Assembly (NCBI GenBank): GCA_050084985.1 | Contig: JBITNC010000001.1 | Span: forward strand, 115,568,001-115,632,000 | DNA: 64,000 nt | Direction of reading: 5' to 3' | DNA from: Nageia nagi | Taxonomy: Eukaryota > Pinophyta | Part shown: positions 47,001 through 60,080 of the stretch, in pieces | Position numbering within the stretch: position 1 is the first letter of the stretch | Layout of the letters: every line of letters starts with the position of its first letter | Notes under the pieces: generated by a model | Told to the model about the DNA's origin: nothing | Databases searched by the model: none | What the model saw: only the letters and a program-made list of their open reading frames with translations | Translations under genes and position numbers: made by a program

Positions 47001-48990
47001 TTCTATCTCTTCTAACAAGTATAGAGATTCTTCAGTGAAGTTGAGTACAATATTAGGACATCTCTTCACTTAAAAATAAAAATTTTTCATGGTCTCTCTA
47101 TGTGTGTGTGTGCATGTCCTTCCAAAATCTCTTTTATAGAAGAGAGGATTAGAATTACTAAATTACTTTGTATGATTATATTTTCAAATATAATTTAATA
47201 TTATTTACATTTGTCTAAATTTTTTTTAAAGAGATTACATTTTTGTTTATGGAAATGTTGATAAGTTAACCTTTCATTGTATTATTTTGATGAATTGATG
47301 TGATGATATTATTGTTAAGCGTATTGACCAAATTACATATTAAAAATGCTTATGGTTACATAAGATACAATGAATGAAATATTTAAATTCATATTTAAGA
47401 TATCAATGTAATGTAGAAGGTATATGATGCAATCCGTATATCTAATTCCTCCTTAGTAGAGTATTATAATTCATTCAACCTTTAATAATGCAACATAATA
47501 TGTAGGACCTACCATTATAAGTGATACTATCATTACTATGAACGGTTATGATTGGTCATTACATACTCTTAAGAGGATGTTAGCATCTATAAGATGATTT
47601 TTTTAAATGTTGGTAATTCCTAAAAATTGGTATGATTGGCCATGAATATTTTTATTCATTAATTTGACTTAAGTTATGTTATTTATTCTACAATTATGTT
47701 CAATTAAAATATGTTTGAATAGTTTATCTTCTACCTCAATTATAATGTTTAGTGGTTTGTTTCTTGAAGCATTCCTTCCCTTATAGTTTATTTTGTAATT
47801 ATAAAAACAAATGGAGCATGTGTTTATTGCTCTTAAATATATGACAAGTCTATGAAATGATTATATATTTTATGTTGGGATGTTGATTATTTTAAGCATA
47901 TATGAAGGTGTTTTTGTATGTTTTGTTAACATTTGAAGTAAATGAAAAGTTTATATCTTAGTCTATGCTAATTTCAATTGGTGGATTGTGTTATTATTAG
48001 GGAAAGGATTTGTTATATAGTTATAAGTTGAATAATAATTTAATTTTGTTGGTTATTTTATCATAGTCAATGACTAATTTTTTAATTTCATAAGACAACA
48101 TATATATTTGTAATAAATGTACAATTTGTAGTTTTTGTTTAGTTGATTACATTTAATTCATTATTTATTTTTATTAAAGGTTAGTTTTGACAGTTTTGAT
48201 GGTTGTTATGTTGAGGTAAATTATTTTGATAACTATCAAGATTTCAATAGGAGTATGTAAATGGGTTATCTACCTGTATTTTACCATGATAAATCATTTC
48301 TTATATTATTCTTCCAAACTACTTATATTTATTCATACCATTACCATTTATTACAAACATAACTTGTCAAGTTTCAAAATTTGAGCTCCAAAAGTCAAAT
48401 ATCACACTTACTAATAAAGTGTAGACCCCATCATGTTTGAAATAAAAACATGATCAGTGTTTTGGAAATGATCCTACTTTTTCAAGAAACATGACCACTC
48501 AACACAATTAGGCTGAAAAATGATCATGTTTTAGCTTGTTAGTTTCTGGGTAATTTCCTAACAAACTGCCAAGTAGTTTAACTTCTTTTTCTTGTATTTT
48601 CTAGTTCATTTTACTTACTATTTTCAATTAGTTAGTATATATATGTATAATTAAGTGTTTCCAACTTGTAATTAATCATTTGGTGTAATTTATAAATTGC
48701 ACCTTATAATTGTAAAGAAAACTATTTGATGAAATGTCATAGTAAGAATTCCACTTTGTTTTCTAGATCAGTGTCAATTTTTGAATTGTGTAATGCAATT
48801 ATGAATGTTGGGTGAATGTATGATGATTCTATATGTGTATTTCTTTAAGATAATGTGATTAAAACTTCACCATTGATATGACATAAATTTTAGTATTTAT
48901 TCTCTTCATACCATTAAGATTTTATTTTGTTTGATCTATAGGCTTCATTTCTAGTAGGCTTCTTTCAATGTCCAAACTTATTTTTCTTAA
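44059..48990. other. Long AT-rich stretch, no gene recognised
   Basis: A slightly more complex part at 44100-44950 includes overlapping minus-strand open stretches (44610-44888, 44746-44949) whose peptides I do not recognise. A weak pair of direct repeats of about 95 bases starts near 45784 and 46086 (ATGGATATC / ATGGACATCC ... AATAGACAT). Short GT/TG runs occur near 47101-47112. The rest is AT-rich DNA without visible coding structure. Confidence 0.4.
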
Positions 48991-48994
48991 AGAG

Positions 48995-49012
48995 GTGTGT
49001 GTGTGTGTTGTT

Positions 49013-49065
<53 letters not shown>
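48995..49065. repeat. Compound GT and AT microsatellite
   Basis: Seven GT units (48995-49008), a short spacer, then an uninterrupted AT run to 49065. Confidence 0.92.
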
Positions 49066-49069
<4 letters not shown>

Positions 49070-51650
49070 AGTCATTAGATTACATTAGGCTATAATCATC
49101 AAAAATGGAAATTTAATGATATCATTAATGAAATTTTCAAGAATAAAATTTTTGATAGATAAAAGGAGTAAATTAAGTATTGTATATAGTTATTTGTACT
49201 AATATAATATCGATCATATTAATGATAATATAAATATTTGTAGCATTAGTTCATCATCATGATTAATATGGTAGCATGAATACCTGAATGTGTGAAGATT
49301 ATTTTTATGATATTCTTTACCCTTGAACTTATTAAATTTTGGTATTTCAAAATAGAATGATATTATTTGATTAAATTCAAAGTTGGATTGATTTATTGCT
49401 TATTTAGCTATATATCAATTTATTATGGTAAATTTCTTTATTTTTTATTTTAAAATATTAAATATATTATGAATACCTTGGACAAGATATTCAAACTGTG
49501 TTTTATGGTTTACTTATGTATGAAAATATGGAAAGAATGGTGGTTTAGTGAAATTTGTTGCACAGAGTATCATTTTTTTTTAATTTTTGGTTATATGGAA
49601 AGAATGGTGGTTTAGTGAAATGGTTAGTGTTATCATAGAATTGGTTTTATGAATATCATTGTTTGATTTTGTATGTTAGGTTGATTTAGGATTTGAATAT
49701 ATTTCTTTATAAAAAATATATTTGTAACAAATAGGTTTTTGATGTTCCACTTTTTGGTAGTTCTTTGATAATATTCAACTAGGAATTCATTTTGTATTAG
49801 GATCTTCCCTTTGCCATGTTATTAATTTCACTATGATATGAAAAATATATTCTATATTATTATTATTATTTATGCAATATTGTACTACATGATAGATGGA
49901 TTCTTAAGGGTAAAGGATTGAATATGTTTAAAGGAATCCTTATATATATGCAAAGTTTATGAAGGCTCAATTCGATGTTAAATCATGTCTAACACCTTGG
50001 TATTGGTGTGGTGTTTTTCACACCCTAGTTTGTGCATAAGTTTATAGATAAACATACTTAGGAAATAATGATACATCATTTGATAGACTTATAGAATAAA
50101 GGCTTTAGACTAGTAAAAACTCAAATCACAAAATTAAGTATGCCAATAATGTGTCTATATAAAAAGTTAAATCTAAATATTGATATCCTTTTTATGTCTT
50201 TGAACCTATGATTTGAAAATACTTTGGGTCAAAAAAATTAATAGCATCTTTTATTCAGGAACTTGTGCGATAAAGATGATAACTTGCTTAAGATAATTAA
50301 GCTATTTATGCAATTATGATAAAATGGAAAAAAATAATGTAAATAATAAAATGATAATGATTTATGCTAATGATTATGGTAAAGTTATATAGATGTAATT
50401 TTACTAACAAGTTATACAGCGTTATCAATTTTATGCTACAAAAATCTACATTTATGATTCAAGATTCATTGTAAAAGTTTATAACATAAAATTAGATTTC
50501 TAAAAACTATTGAATTATGTTGCATAGATGGATCTATGTATTTTATGGTAAATAAAAGAATCTACAAACACATATTATATATGCCCTTATGAATGTGAAA
50601 CATGCTTCTACAAATAATAAATACACAAGCATGAAATGTTAGATCCATAATATTGAAGGAAATAAGTTACAAAAAATAGAGGCTAGGTAGATTTATATAT
50701 GTCAATGGTATAAAGTAGGGTCTATATAAATAGATCCACATATCCAATCTTAATTGATTGAATAAATTTTTAGGAATATAGATAAGGATGATGACATCAT
50801 TTTACAAATCTCAAGATGATGATAACACTTTTATTAGGAATTCCGTATAAAGTTTAAGTTTTGAATGCTTTGAAATATGGGGTTCCTTGAAATTCGGCAA
50901 TTAAATTCGATGTTGATAAGGGGAAATACAATAATGTTAAAAAATAAAGGGTTTTTTCTTATTATAGGTTTATTTATAAACCTTATAAGGATATGTAGAG
51001 GATATTAAAAAATATGAGGTTTATTATAATCAATCGATAAAAGGATAGTATGCCTTATTCCCTCATTATTAATTGTAGTATTATTTTTAAGGTAATTCAT
51101 TAATGAGAAGGTTATTAATCAGTAATTATTTAATAATTTTAATGGTTTGATATAAGGATGATGTATTATCTTTTTTATGTCTCTACCAAGGTTAGAATTT
51201 TATAAAAAAATGAGGAAACAAAACGTGTTTAAGGTTGTAATGCTAGCTAATCAATTTTTTTACTTGGTTCATTATCTTAGGAATGATTTCGATTTGATAT
51301 TAATAGATTTTTATCAAACAGTGCAGAAAAATACACAATTCAATATGAGTAATAAGGTTAACTTATTGAGATCATTTTTGTTGGGTTATACACCAAGGAT
51401 TTAACTAAGGTTTCAATTGGAAAACCCAAGGTATACAAAATCATATTATTAAATAAAGTTAATAGAATTGTGTTTAACAAAAAGAAGATGAAATTAAAAA
51501 TTAAGTTTATGTTACTATTAAATACAACGTAATCTCCTCAAATAGAAAAATAAAAAGCAAACATATATAAACATGATATAATGAAAAAATGATAATTGGA
51601 TTTAGTATAAAGGGAAACATAATCTTTCATTATAAATAGAAAAATAAATT
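49066..51650. other. AT-rich spacer
   Basis: Apart from the 29-base repeat no feature is visible. The open stretch at 51177-51404 (75 codons) has no recognisable motif. Confidence 0.4.
49526..49621 (+). repeat. Exact 29-base direct repeat
   Basis: The segment starting ATATGGAAAGAATGG and ending TAGTGAAAT occurs at 49526-49554 and again at 49593-49621, with 38 bases between them. Being exact in otherwise decayed DNA, it is a recent local duplication. Confidence 0.85.
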
Positions 51651-51654
51651 ATAA

Positions 51655-52045
51655 ACAAATATGAACATAAAATACTATAAATTTAATAGTTTATTGACTA
51701 TGGATAACTTGAAATTTCAATAATTAATTGCTTACTTGTTAAACACATAAAAATTGCAAGCTTGAAACTCGTATAATATAAAGATCAAATTGTGTTATGA
51801 TAAACTATAATATAATATAAACTTGATATATAACTTTGTATCTTTCAAACATATATGTAAACATAAAATATGAAAGAAAATGATAATTAATTGATTATAA
51901 AAATTAAAATTTCAATAATCAATTATTTAGTTATTAAGAACATTAAGATGCAAGCTTGAAACTTCTATAATATAAAGGACAAAATTGTATTATGATAAAC
52001 TATCATATAATATAACTTCATATCTTTCATAACCTAGAATGTTAT
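51655..52045 (+). repeat. 194-bp tandem duplication
   Basis: Two diverged units; the anchor GCAAGCTTGAAACT occurs at 51756 and 51950. Shared surrounding blocks include AATTTCAATAAT(T/C)AATT upstream and TATAATATAAAG followed by GATAAACTAT downstream. Confidence 0.75.
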
Positions 52046-52730
52046 TTCTTAACTATACAGGAAGAATAATACAATTTGAGGGTATCTGACAATAAATAAA
52101 TATTTAGACGACAACACTACTCGTAATGCCATCACCTCGACTATTTTTAGTTAATCGACCTTATGATTGAAAACTCAACACTATTATCAAATATCGACGG
52201 TAATTTAAAAATACACATATGTCAAAATGAGAACTTAATAACAAGTCTATAATCTTAAAAATTATAATTTTAAATACGATTATGAAATCATGATTCTAGG
52301 TGCATTAAATGCTTACACCTTTTGAAACAACCTGATTCGACAGAGTGGCTAGCCCTGTTAAATATCCTCCTTTGAAGTAGCTACCAAAATATAGGTAGAA
52401 TTCCCAATGTTCAGTCGATAAATACGTATAACTTTAATGCTCCTAAGACATGTGTGATTAAACATGTGTGATTGCTTCATTTCTACTGCGATTATTCTGT
52501 TCACCTTTGATCAAATCTCTCCAACACATGTTCAGAAAGAACACTTCGTTGATCCGTCTGCTCCGTGTAGGTATATATTTTCACCATAGAACAAGTTCTG
52601 GTGCTTTCGCAGGCGATATGTAAACGGAATCCTTCCAATGTAGGCGATACTTATTCTGAATTCTTCGGATAGCATGTTACCGATTGTAAAGTGGTGTCAA
52701 CCAAAAGACACATTCAAAGCGTAATGTATC

Positions 52731-52740
52731 TATAAATATA
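52731..52740 (+). promoter_or_regulatory. Candidate TATA box left of an inverted repeat
   Basis: TATAAATATA within a GC-richer, CpG-containing patch (about 52480-53400). It lies about 60 bases before the left arm of the inverted repeat at 52792. In DNA this AT-rich such matches are common, so context is the main support. Confidence 0.35.
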
Positions 52741-52791
52741 AACCTCTGCTGATAACCTGACTCGCAAAGTTATGCGGCTTTTCTCAATTTC

Positions 52792-53128
52792 GAAGATAAT
52801 GTGGGTTTTCTCAATTGCTATGATGGAAAACTTGTGAGATCTGGCCAAATCTGCCCAAGCTTATCACCTGTGACGCGCGACCCAAGGGCTGTAGCATGCA
52901 CAAACCCTTGTGGAGGCAAGCCGATCTTAGTCGGAGTTCAATCTCCGGATGGGGTTTCGGGTGTTTATATATGAACTACTTAGCCTTTAGTAAAGCTTGA
53001 GTAGGCCCTCTGCAGCGGATTTTTTACTATTTTGAACTCGTCTGTCTGGTGCCAAATTAGGGCAGATTTGGCAATCTCACAAGCTTCCATGATGGCAACG
53101 AGGTTTCGCAGGCGCCATGTCATTTCTT
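52792..53128. repeat. Inverted repeat, arms about 37-65 bases, 203-base loop
   Basis: The left arm core is 52821-52856 and the right arm core 53060-53094; the complement of the right core matches the left at about 32 of 37 positions. Weaker pairing extends outward to about 52792 and 53128. The cores face each other as CTGCCC ... GGGCAG. If transcribed, this would fold into a long hairpin. The loop contains the tRNA-like SINE head at 52886. Confidence 0.75.
52886..53026 (+). mobile_element. Probable tRNA-derived SINE
   Basis: Begins GGGCTGTAGC, like a tRNA acceptor stem followed by bases 8-11 (box A region). About 46 bases on is a T-arm-like stem CGGAG-TTCAAT-CTCCG (52932-52947), a near match to RNA polymerase III box B with one loop base missing. 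A body of about 75 bases follows, ending in a short T run at 53021-53026. It is not a tRNA gene: no anticodon arm can be folded convincingly and no acceptor 3' strand is present. No target duplication was found. Confidence 0.45.
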
Positions 53129-53129
53129 T

Positions 53130-56100
53130 TCAATTTAAAAATACATGAGCTCAGAAAGTGCTAAAGCAGTCATGTTTATAATGTTTTTTTCTTAGGAATC
53201 GACGCGTAGGAGTCCGTGATGGTGGCCACCTTTTCAACATACATCCATCCAAAAATCTGAATTCTGGAACGCTTAAAGAAGAGATATGCTGAAACCAAGT
53301 GAGTTGCGAACTCTGGCCATTAAAACCATCATGTCATTTCAATGGGAAACCTCTCATCCATCGTGTGGCATAAATTATTTGGGGTCTTTGGCGATGTTTA
53401 CATATTGTTCGATTTGATTTATTAATTTTAGTTTAATGATATATTAAATGATATGATGTGCTATATTCTTTTTCTTTCATAAAATAATATATATAGAGTT
53501 TTTCTTGGAACATATTGAAAGATGGAGAGTATGGTATGTTGATTTAGGTTAAGAAGTTATATGTTGGAATAATGAATATTCAAGTTTGTTGATCATTTAG
53601 TAATATTTTTTTTTAAATAAATATTGCTTACATTATACAGTTAATCTTGAGATCTAGTTGAAATCAAACCGAGAACCCATCATTAGGATACTCATCATTG
53701 AGTAATTAATAAATAATTATGAAATGCAAATGTATTTAGGAAAATAAGGCTCGAGGATCGAATTCATATGGTGATTAATATCAACTAATAATCATATGAG
53801 ATACTTTTGATGAACATAGAAGTACATAAAAGTTCTTTGAGAATTACTATATCAAATTCATTCAAAGCTCTTTATACAAACTACAGTCTATATTTTTTAA
53901 GAACAAAGTTTTCAATGTTTTAGAATGCTATGTGGGTTTTATAGTTTAAAGGAAAGTTGTACACAATCAATGGTTTGGTTTTAATTGCTTGGTTCTTTAT
54001 TGCCTTATGAAATTCTAATACAATATTAAAGGTTTAAAATGCATTAAGTAAAATAGTTAGAATTGAATATACATATGTAAGTATTTATGTGAAAATGAAT
54101 GTAAACTTAGTCTTTTAAAATTTGTAGAATTGGTTCTTAATGGAAAATCTTGAAAGAAATTAGTAAATTATGAAAATATACACCTTAGATGTAGATTTTA
54201 TTAGAAGTGCAAATATGCATAAGGATCACAACAAATGGCTTTAATTTTCTATCAAAACTAAGATTCAAAAGAAAAAAAATAAGGGATTACCATCACTAAC
54301 TTTACTATCCATAATTAAAAGTATTTTATGAAAGCCAACATTTAAAAAGAGTAAATGAACGAGGAATAAAATTATATGAAGAGTATTAATATTTCATTAG
54401 GCAATATAATAAGTATGGAAATAATTATCTAAATCCTTGCAAATAATAAAAAGTGTGGTTGTAAATGTCAAACCCATTAATGGTTAATACTTCCAATTGT
54501 AAATAACTAAAGTTATTATTTTTATCTTAATAAGGTGGATGAAGTGAAAAAGGAATTTATTGTTACAAAGAAGTAACATCTATTAAGTTGAGGTAGAAGT
54601 TCATATAGCAAAAAAATTCAAATTCTTCATAGCCTATGTGTACCTTATTAACCATTTCTATATATATATATATATATATGAATCTCACATATATCCAACT
54701 GTTGGTGCTAGGGATCCTAAAGGGGTATAAGTCACTCAATTTGGCATTAATATCTATCTCTATCTTCGAAGATAATGATGAAGTAAGTAATAGCTCCTGA
54801 GTTTAATAAATTCCAATCTTGATTGGTGGTGTTGAAGAACATTGATAACTTTATCAAAGATATGTACAATCTTATCAAGGTTAAATCTTGATAGTCTCCC
54901 CATGCATATAATACTCAATTTATAGGTTTAGGAATATACTTGAATGCACCTTTACATGCTAGCATTGATGTTGGTGGTTTAACTATCAAAATAAGATAAT
55001 TATACATAAGAAGTGTCTTATATAGATCATAATTGATATTTGATATGTAACATAACATCATATTAATCATAGCATAATGAGGGTTATATGACATATAGTT
55101 TGGTACAAAATAGATATTAATTTAACTATCAACATATACATCTAGATACACATAAGAAAATTTAAAAGATCAACAATAGAAAGCATTATAAAGAATTTGG
55201 TAATGCAAAGGATTGAGGTAGCTCTTCACACTTATTTGCTTAGGAACTTGTAAATATAACCTTCAAGATTTATTTATCTTAACACATAAAACTAAATCAT
55301 ATTCTAGTTTTATTTATCTTTTACTTAATGAATATCATATTTACATTATATTATTTTTGTTTCTAACATAATGCTATCTCATTCTTGCTTAGAGGAAATT
55401 ATCAAAGTATAGGAATCTTGATGATAAATACCTTGATATGGAATTAGAGATAAACATAGATTTGCTCCAACCTTGATATCTTAATCCTCATACTCTGGTA
55501 TTTTAGAATAATATCTATGAAGATTGTAATTTTATCTAGCGAGCTCTATTACTTATTAGTTTCCCTTTTGCATTGCTATCTAGAATAGATTTGACACTAC
55601 ATGATTTCCTAATTACCAACCTAGTAGGATCTAGCTATGTAATGTTCCTAGTGATATCTTATTCTTTCATTCTATTGATATCATTGGATTATATTATTGC
55701 AACATCATTGTAATATCTCACTTCATTATGTTGATATCTTATTGTAATTCATCTATTAACTTGTATGAAGTATTACTAGTATGTGATTTATCATCGAGGT
55801 ATGCTAAATATAATGTTGCTATATCATTGCTAGAAGGCCCATTTAAATTCGTTATTATCAAGAAATTATTTACATGAAGAATTTTATTTTCTATTAAGGA
55901 CAAGCTTAAGAGCATCTCAACTTCCACGCCATATAAATTCCACATCCAATTATTCTTTGTGATTAACATTAATATTTCTTTGTGATCAACATTTTCTTTC
56001 ACACCCAAGTGCACTTTATAATGTTAATGTTTGCATTCAACCAAAATTTTCTCTTGCCAATATCATCATTGTTGATCATTGATGTCTTTTGCTAAGAATT

Positions 56101-56820
56101 TAAAATACTATTTTATCCTCTTTTTTTTTTTATAAAGTTATGTTATAGGTTATGAAAAATGGGAAGGTACATGAATATTTGGGAAAAGGTAGTATCATAT
56201 TTTCTTATATTATACTATAGTTTGATATGATATAATTTAATTTCTGCGAGTCACAATTGTGCATCTTATTACATATGTAATAATTAAACAATTAATTATT
56301 GTATTTTAGAGTTTTATATAGTTTATGAATAATATATAATATTATTTATGTTATAGTAAAATTAAAATTATTTTAAATTTTACCGTCAAAATTTTAGTGT
56401 GTTTAAGTATTTTTATTTCATTACAAATTTTGCTTCATATGTTTTTGATTTTTTGAATAGAAACTTTAGTTAAATTTTATATGCATAATGGTAAAACATA
56501 ATTGTAACAAACTAGTCCTATGTCTCACTTTTTTTTTTAATTCACTCATTTTAATAAAGTTTACTAATATCAAATAGAAATCATTTGTGAGATAATTATC
56601 CAAGTTCAAAATTTATTTATAGAATTAAAATTTAGTATCTCCTTAGCATCACTTATTTCTATAGGCATTAGAACCACAACCACCTTTTGTTCCCTTAAAC
56701 TTTTCATCAAATTCTAATTGCAAACCATGAATATATCAACTCGAATATATAGTAAGATTTTTCCTTAAACTTGTAAAAATTGAAAGTATAAATTCAATTG
56801 CTACTTCAACCATCCAATCA
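53130..56820. other. AT-rich spacer with a TA repeat
   Basis: TA run at 54659-54679. A minus-strand open stretch of 91 codons at 55739-56014 has no recognised domain; on the complementary strand this area is full of TGATATC-type words. Nothing else supported. Confidence 0.4.
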
Positions 56821-56821
56821 T

Positions 56822-56995
56822 TTTTTTTTATTACAACAAGTAAATTTGAATTAATAAAAAAAAAAGTCAAAGTTTGGAAGTAGCTCCAAATACCTTTACA
56901 AAGGAAGATTTATTATTTAGGCTCAATAATAAACTTTTATATTTAATTTAACATTTAGTATTTACCTTCCAAAATAAAATAATACTTTTAAAATA
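56822..56995 (-). mobile_element. Possible LINE 3' end
   Basis: A T-rich left edge followed by a segment resembling that at 39283-39310 (both contain GTAAATTT...ATTAATAAAAA). By analogy it is a plant L1-type 3' end on the minus strand. The ORF1 relic 0.2 kb to the right is on the same strand, so both could belong to one internally deleted LINE. Confidence 0.45.
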
Positions 56996-57169
56996 CCACT
57001 AAGAAGTACATTGCTATTAGAGCTTTAAAAACATATTTAAAACATACATTGAGATTTAGCATATCCTCTAAAAATTATAAATTTTAAATACAAAATATGT
57101 TGCCTCTTATTTTTAAATTTGAATTTTAAAATTAGTCTCTATTGCTTAAGATATAGGGTTTTGTGTGTA

Positions 57170-57990
57170 ATCCATTTGATCTCTATTCTTAGTGTGGATT
57201 TTTTTGGAGTTAATTGTTGGGTTGTATAGTTCTTTGATTTTTCACACTCACCTAAAGTTAGTATTTTCATCTCTTCTTTTGTTCCATGCTTCAACATATG
57301 TGGGTGATGTTCATTACCTTTTGTGAAGTGGTGCTTATGAATAGTTATTTGTTCCTTTTCTTCTACATTTATTTAACTTTCCTCATGAGCTTCATTTTAC
57401 CAATCAATGCTTCATTTTTACCATCTGATGCTTCATTTTTACTAGGATTCTTCAAATAGTAATTGTATTCTATTACATAGGTGTTTTCTTTATGATACAT
57501 ATCACTATCTTTTTCTTTAGTATTCATTCAATCTTCTTCTTCCTCACTAGTTTCATCTTCATAATATCCTCCTTTATGATGCCTTAAAATTTTAGGTAAT
57601 ATTTTCTCTTATATCCAAGTTGTTGGAAATTGGAACATTTAAGAGAGTATCTCTCATACTCTATACCCTTATTATATTATTATAGAATCAAAAGTGATTT
57701 CCTAACAGACCATGTACCCCAAGAAAGTATTTTCTTAGCAAGTTCTTCTTTTGAAAAGATAAACAAAAATAGCCTTTTGTAATGGTTTTGATAGAATTGA
57801 TAATGATAGCATGGGGAGCCCATACTTGGTTGATCCAAGATCTTAGTAGAGTATGAATCAAGATTTGATCCAGGAAATAATCATTAACAATATGCTTCTC
57901 ATACTAATAACATGTAAACTAAAAATTATAAATAGGAATTGATACCTTAGAAACAAAACTCTTAGGTCATGGAACACCTTCGGGATTAGC
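57170..57990 (-). pseudogene. LINE ORF1-like relic (DUF4283 and CCHC)
   Basis: Minus strand. The DUF4283-like domain reads RSWINQVWAPHAIIINSIK, then GYFCLSFQKKNLL and KKILSWGTWSVRKSLLIL (about 57665-57840; the last is reached after a frame change). A degraded zinc knuckle follows, YERYSLKCSNFQQLGYKR near 57618-57650, with one Cys reading Phe and the His reading Tyr. Downstream is an acidic tail and a threefold repeat of about 21 bases (57389-57446; plus strand GCTTCATTTTTACCA-type). This domain pair is typical of ORF1 of plant L1-like LINEs, the RNA-binding partner of the RT protein. No ORF2 was seen. A related host DUF4283 protein is the alternative. Confidence 0.65.
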
Positions 57991-59441
57991 TCCTTAGGTC
58001 TCTTACCCAAGGATATTACTCACATTCATTGCTTAAACAACTCTACAACTCACTAGACTAGCTATTTGGGCATCTATTATAATAGATGTTAGACCTTTTC
58101 CAAAGGTAGAGCTACTATGTGATATATCAATTGCACTATTATCATAATTAATTGAGATATGATGGTGGGAATGCCCTAAGCATGAATCTATAACCATGTA
58201 GGACAAATATATTGGTGAAACATAATAACTATCCTCTCCTTATTTGAGTTCATCTTCAAAAGACTTAATTACTTGTTATTGAAACCTTATATCTTGTTTC
58301 TTAATCTAAATGGATTTTGTTTACCTTAGATCTAATAATAACTACTTATATATTGCATAAGTTATATTCACAATTTTCTTTCAATCATTTTCCTATTAAA
58401 AATTTTTACATTATATCTATTTAGAAAAAACGTAATTCCAATGACCTATTTTGTGAAATTATTTATATATATGATAATTTCATTACATATTTAAGTAAAA
58501 GAGGAATTAAAATGCAAAACTTAATGTAAATTTAAATAAAATAAATATATATCAATAAACAAAATTATTGAATATTTTAAGAACTTAAGGTCATGTCTTG
58601 GAATAAAAGTATAAAACTTCATAATGTAGTTTTTAACATATCCAAGTTTATTTTTCTTAATAACGTAGTCTCCTATTGATTCCACCTATGATCTACAATG
58701 TAAATATTCTTGAATTTAGTATCAATCCAATAAAAACATCATACATATACATGTAAACTTCCTCAAGTTACATAAATGATCCAAATTAATTTTAAATACC
58801 TTGTATTAAGCAACCCTACACCTCAAGTCTAGTTCATCATCCTTATGTATTATCTAGTGCATTAGTTTGATTTATTAGATGCATACATAGATTTCAATTT
58901 ATATGTTTCCATTAGTAAAAGAATAATTTATCATGTTTGGATGAGAGTGATCACTATCTACTTCAAGGGGTTACATTGCACTTTGCATTATCATTTTGTT
59001 GTATAATCATTTTATTTATTATATTTCATTTAATCTCACACTCTGAGGTTTTTGTCATGGAATGTGGACTTCATACACATGGCCTTATCCATACTTGGAT
59101 TTCATCACCAATAGGGAAATGTATAGTGATGATTTATAGCATATTCATGATTTTTAAGTAGTTTTAATTTTCTAATTTGCTATTTATGGGCCCATCGACT
59201 TGGGCCATGGTAGTCTAATTTTTTCAAGTTTATTTTTTTCTTGGTCAGCTAGCTAAAATTTTATATCTTTGATGTATATTTTATATAAATTAGCCAAGTA
59301 TACCCCTTGCAAAATTTGAACAAAATTACCTATATTTTATAAACTTTTTGGTTTTGTTCAAGCAAATCACCGCCTGATACCAAATCCTCCAAGAAAAAAA
59401 TGTGAATCTAAAAGATACTTGACACTTGATCAATCCATTAC
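57991..59441. other. Spacer, no gene recognised
   Basis: AT-rich. The 74-codon open stretch at 58937-59161 is hydrophobic but has no supporting context. Confidence 0.4.
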
Positions 59442-59640
59442 AAATGCTTGAATTCTCCCTACAGACACTTATCTTCACCTTGTAGACTCTTGACTTCTCC
59501 CTGTAGATGCTCGACTTCTCCCTATAGATGCTCAACTTCTTCCTACATATGCTTAACTTCTCCCTATAGACACTCAACTTCTCCCTGCAAATGCTTGACT
59601 TCTCCCTATAGATGCTTGACTTCTGCCTAAAATTGCTTGA
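59442..59640. repeat. 21-bp minisatellite, nine and a half copies
   Basis: Units of exactly 21 bases, consensus near AGATGCTTGACTTCTCCCTAT, from 59442 to 59630 plus a partial unit to 59640. Because 21 is a multiple of three, both strands stay open across it: the minus strand gives a seven-residue repeat (variants of REKLSIY) within 59326-59577, and the plus strand gives another. There is no evidence that either is translated. Confidence 0.95.
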
Positions 59641-60080
59641 TTAGTATTTATTGTAGATATGCCTACATAAGGTGAATTTTTCTATACTCAAATAATTATT
59701 TTTTGAAAATAATTTTATCGATCTCATTATTAACATTAATATTATTTTTGGTGGGTTTTACTACAAAAATATTAATTAGCTTATTAAATTAGTTTCAAGA
59801 ATCAATGTAACCACATCCTTTAGATGCATAACTAATCCATCTTCTTCATATTATGTTCAAAATTATGAGTTTAAAATCTCAAATTTTAATTGATATTAAT
59901 GCAAAAATTATTGCAAATCCTAAACCTTAACAACCTAAAAATGAAAATCAATAAAGTTTAGCTACCTTACTAATTTGTATTTTTCTTATATTATTTTAAA
60001 TCATGAATGTTATATCCAAATTTAATAGATTAATTATCATTGTAAAAAATACTACAAATCCTGAACCTTAACAACATGAA

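Noticed and set aside
52886-52950. tRNA gene
   Set aside because: Box A and box B-like parts are present, but the T loop lacks a base, no anticodon arm forms and the acceptor 3' strand is missing; a SINE head fits better.
55739-56014. 91-codon minus-strand opening as a gene
   Set aside because: No recognised domain, no supporting neighbours, and the region consists of simple AT-rich words; left as a note only.
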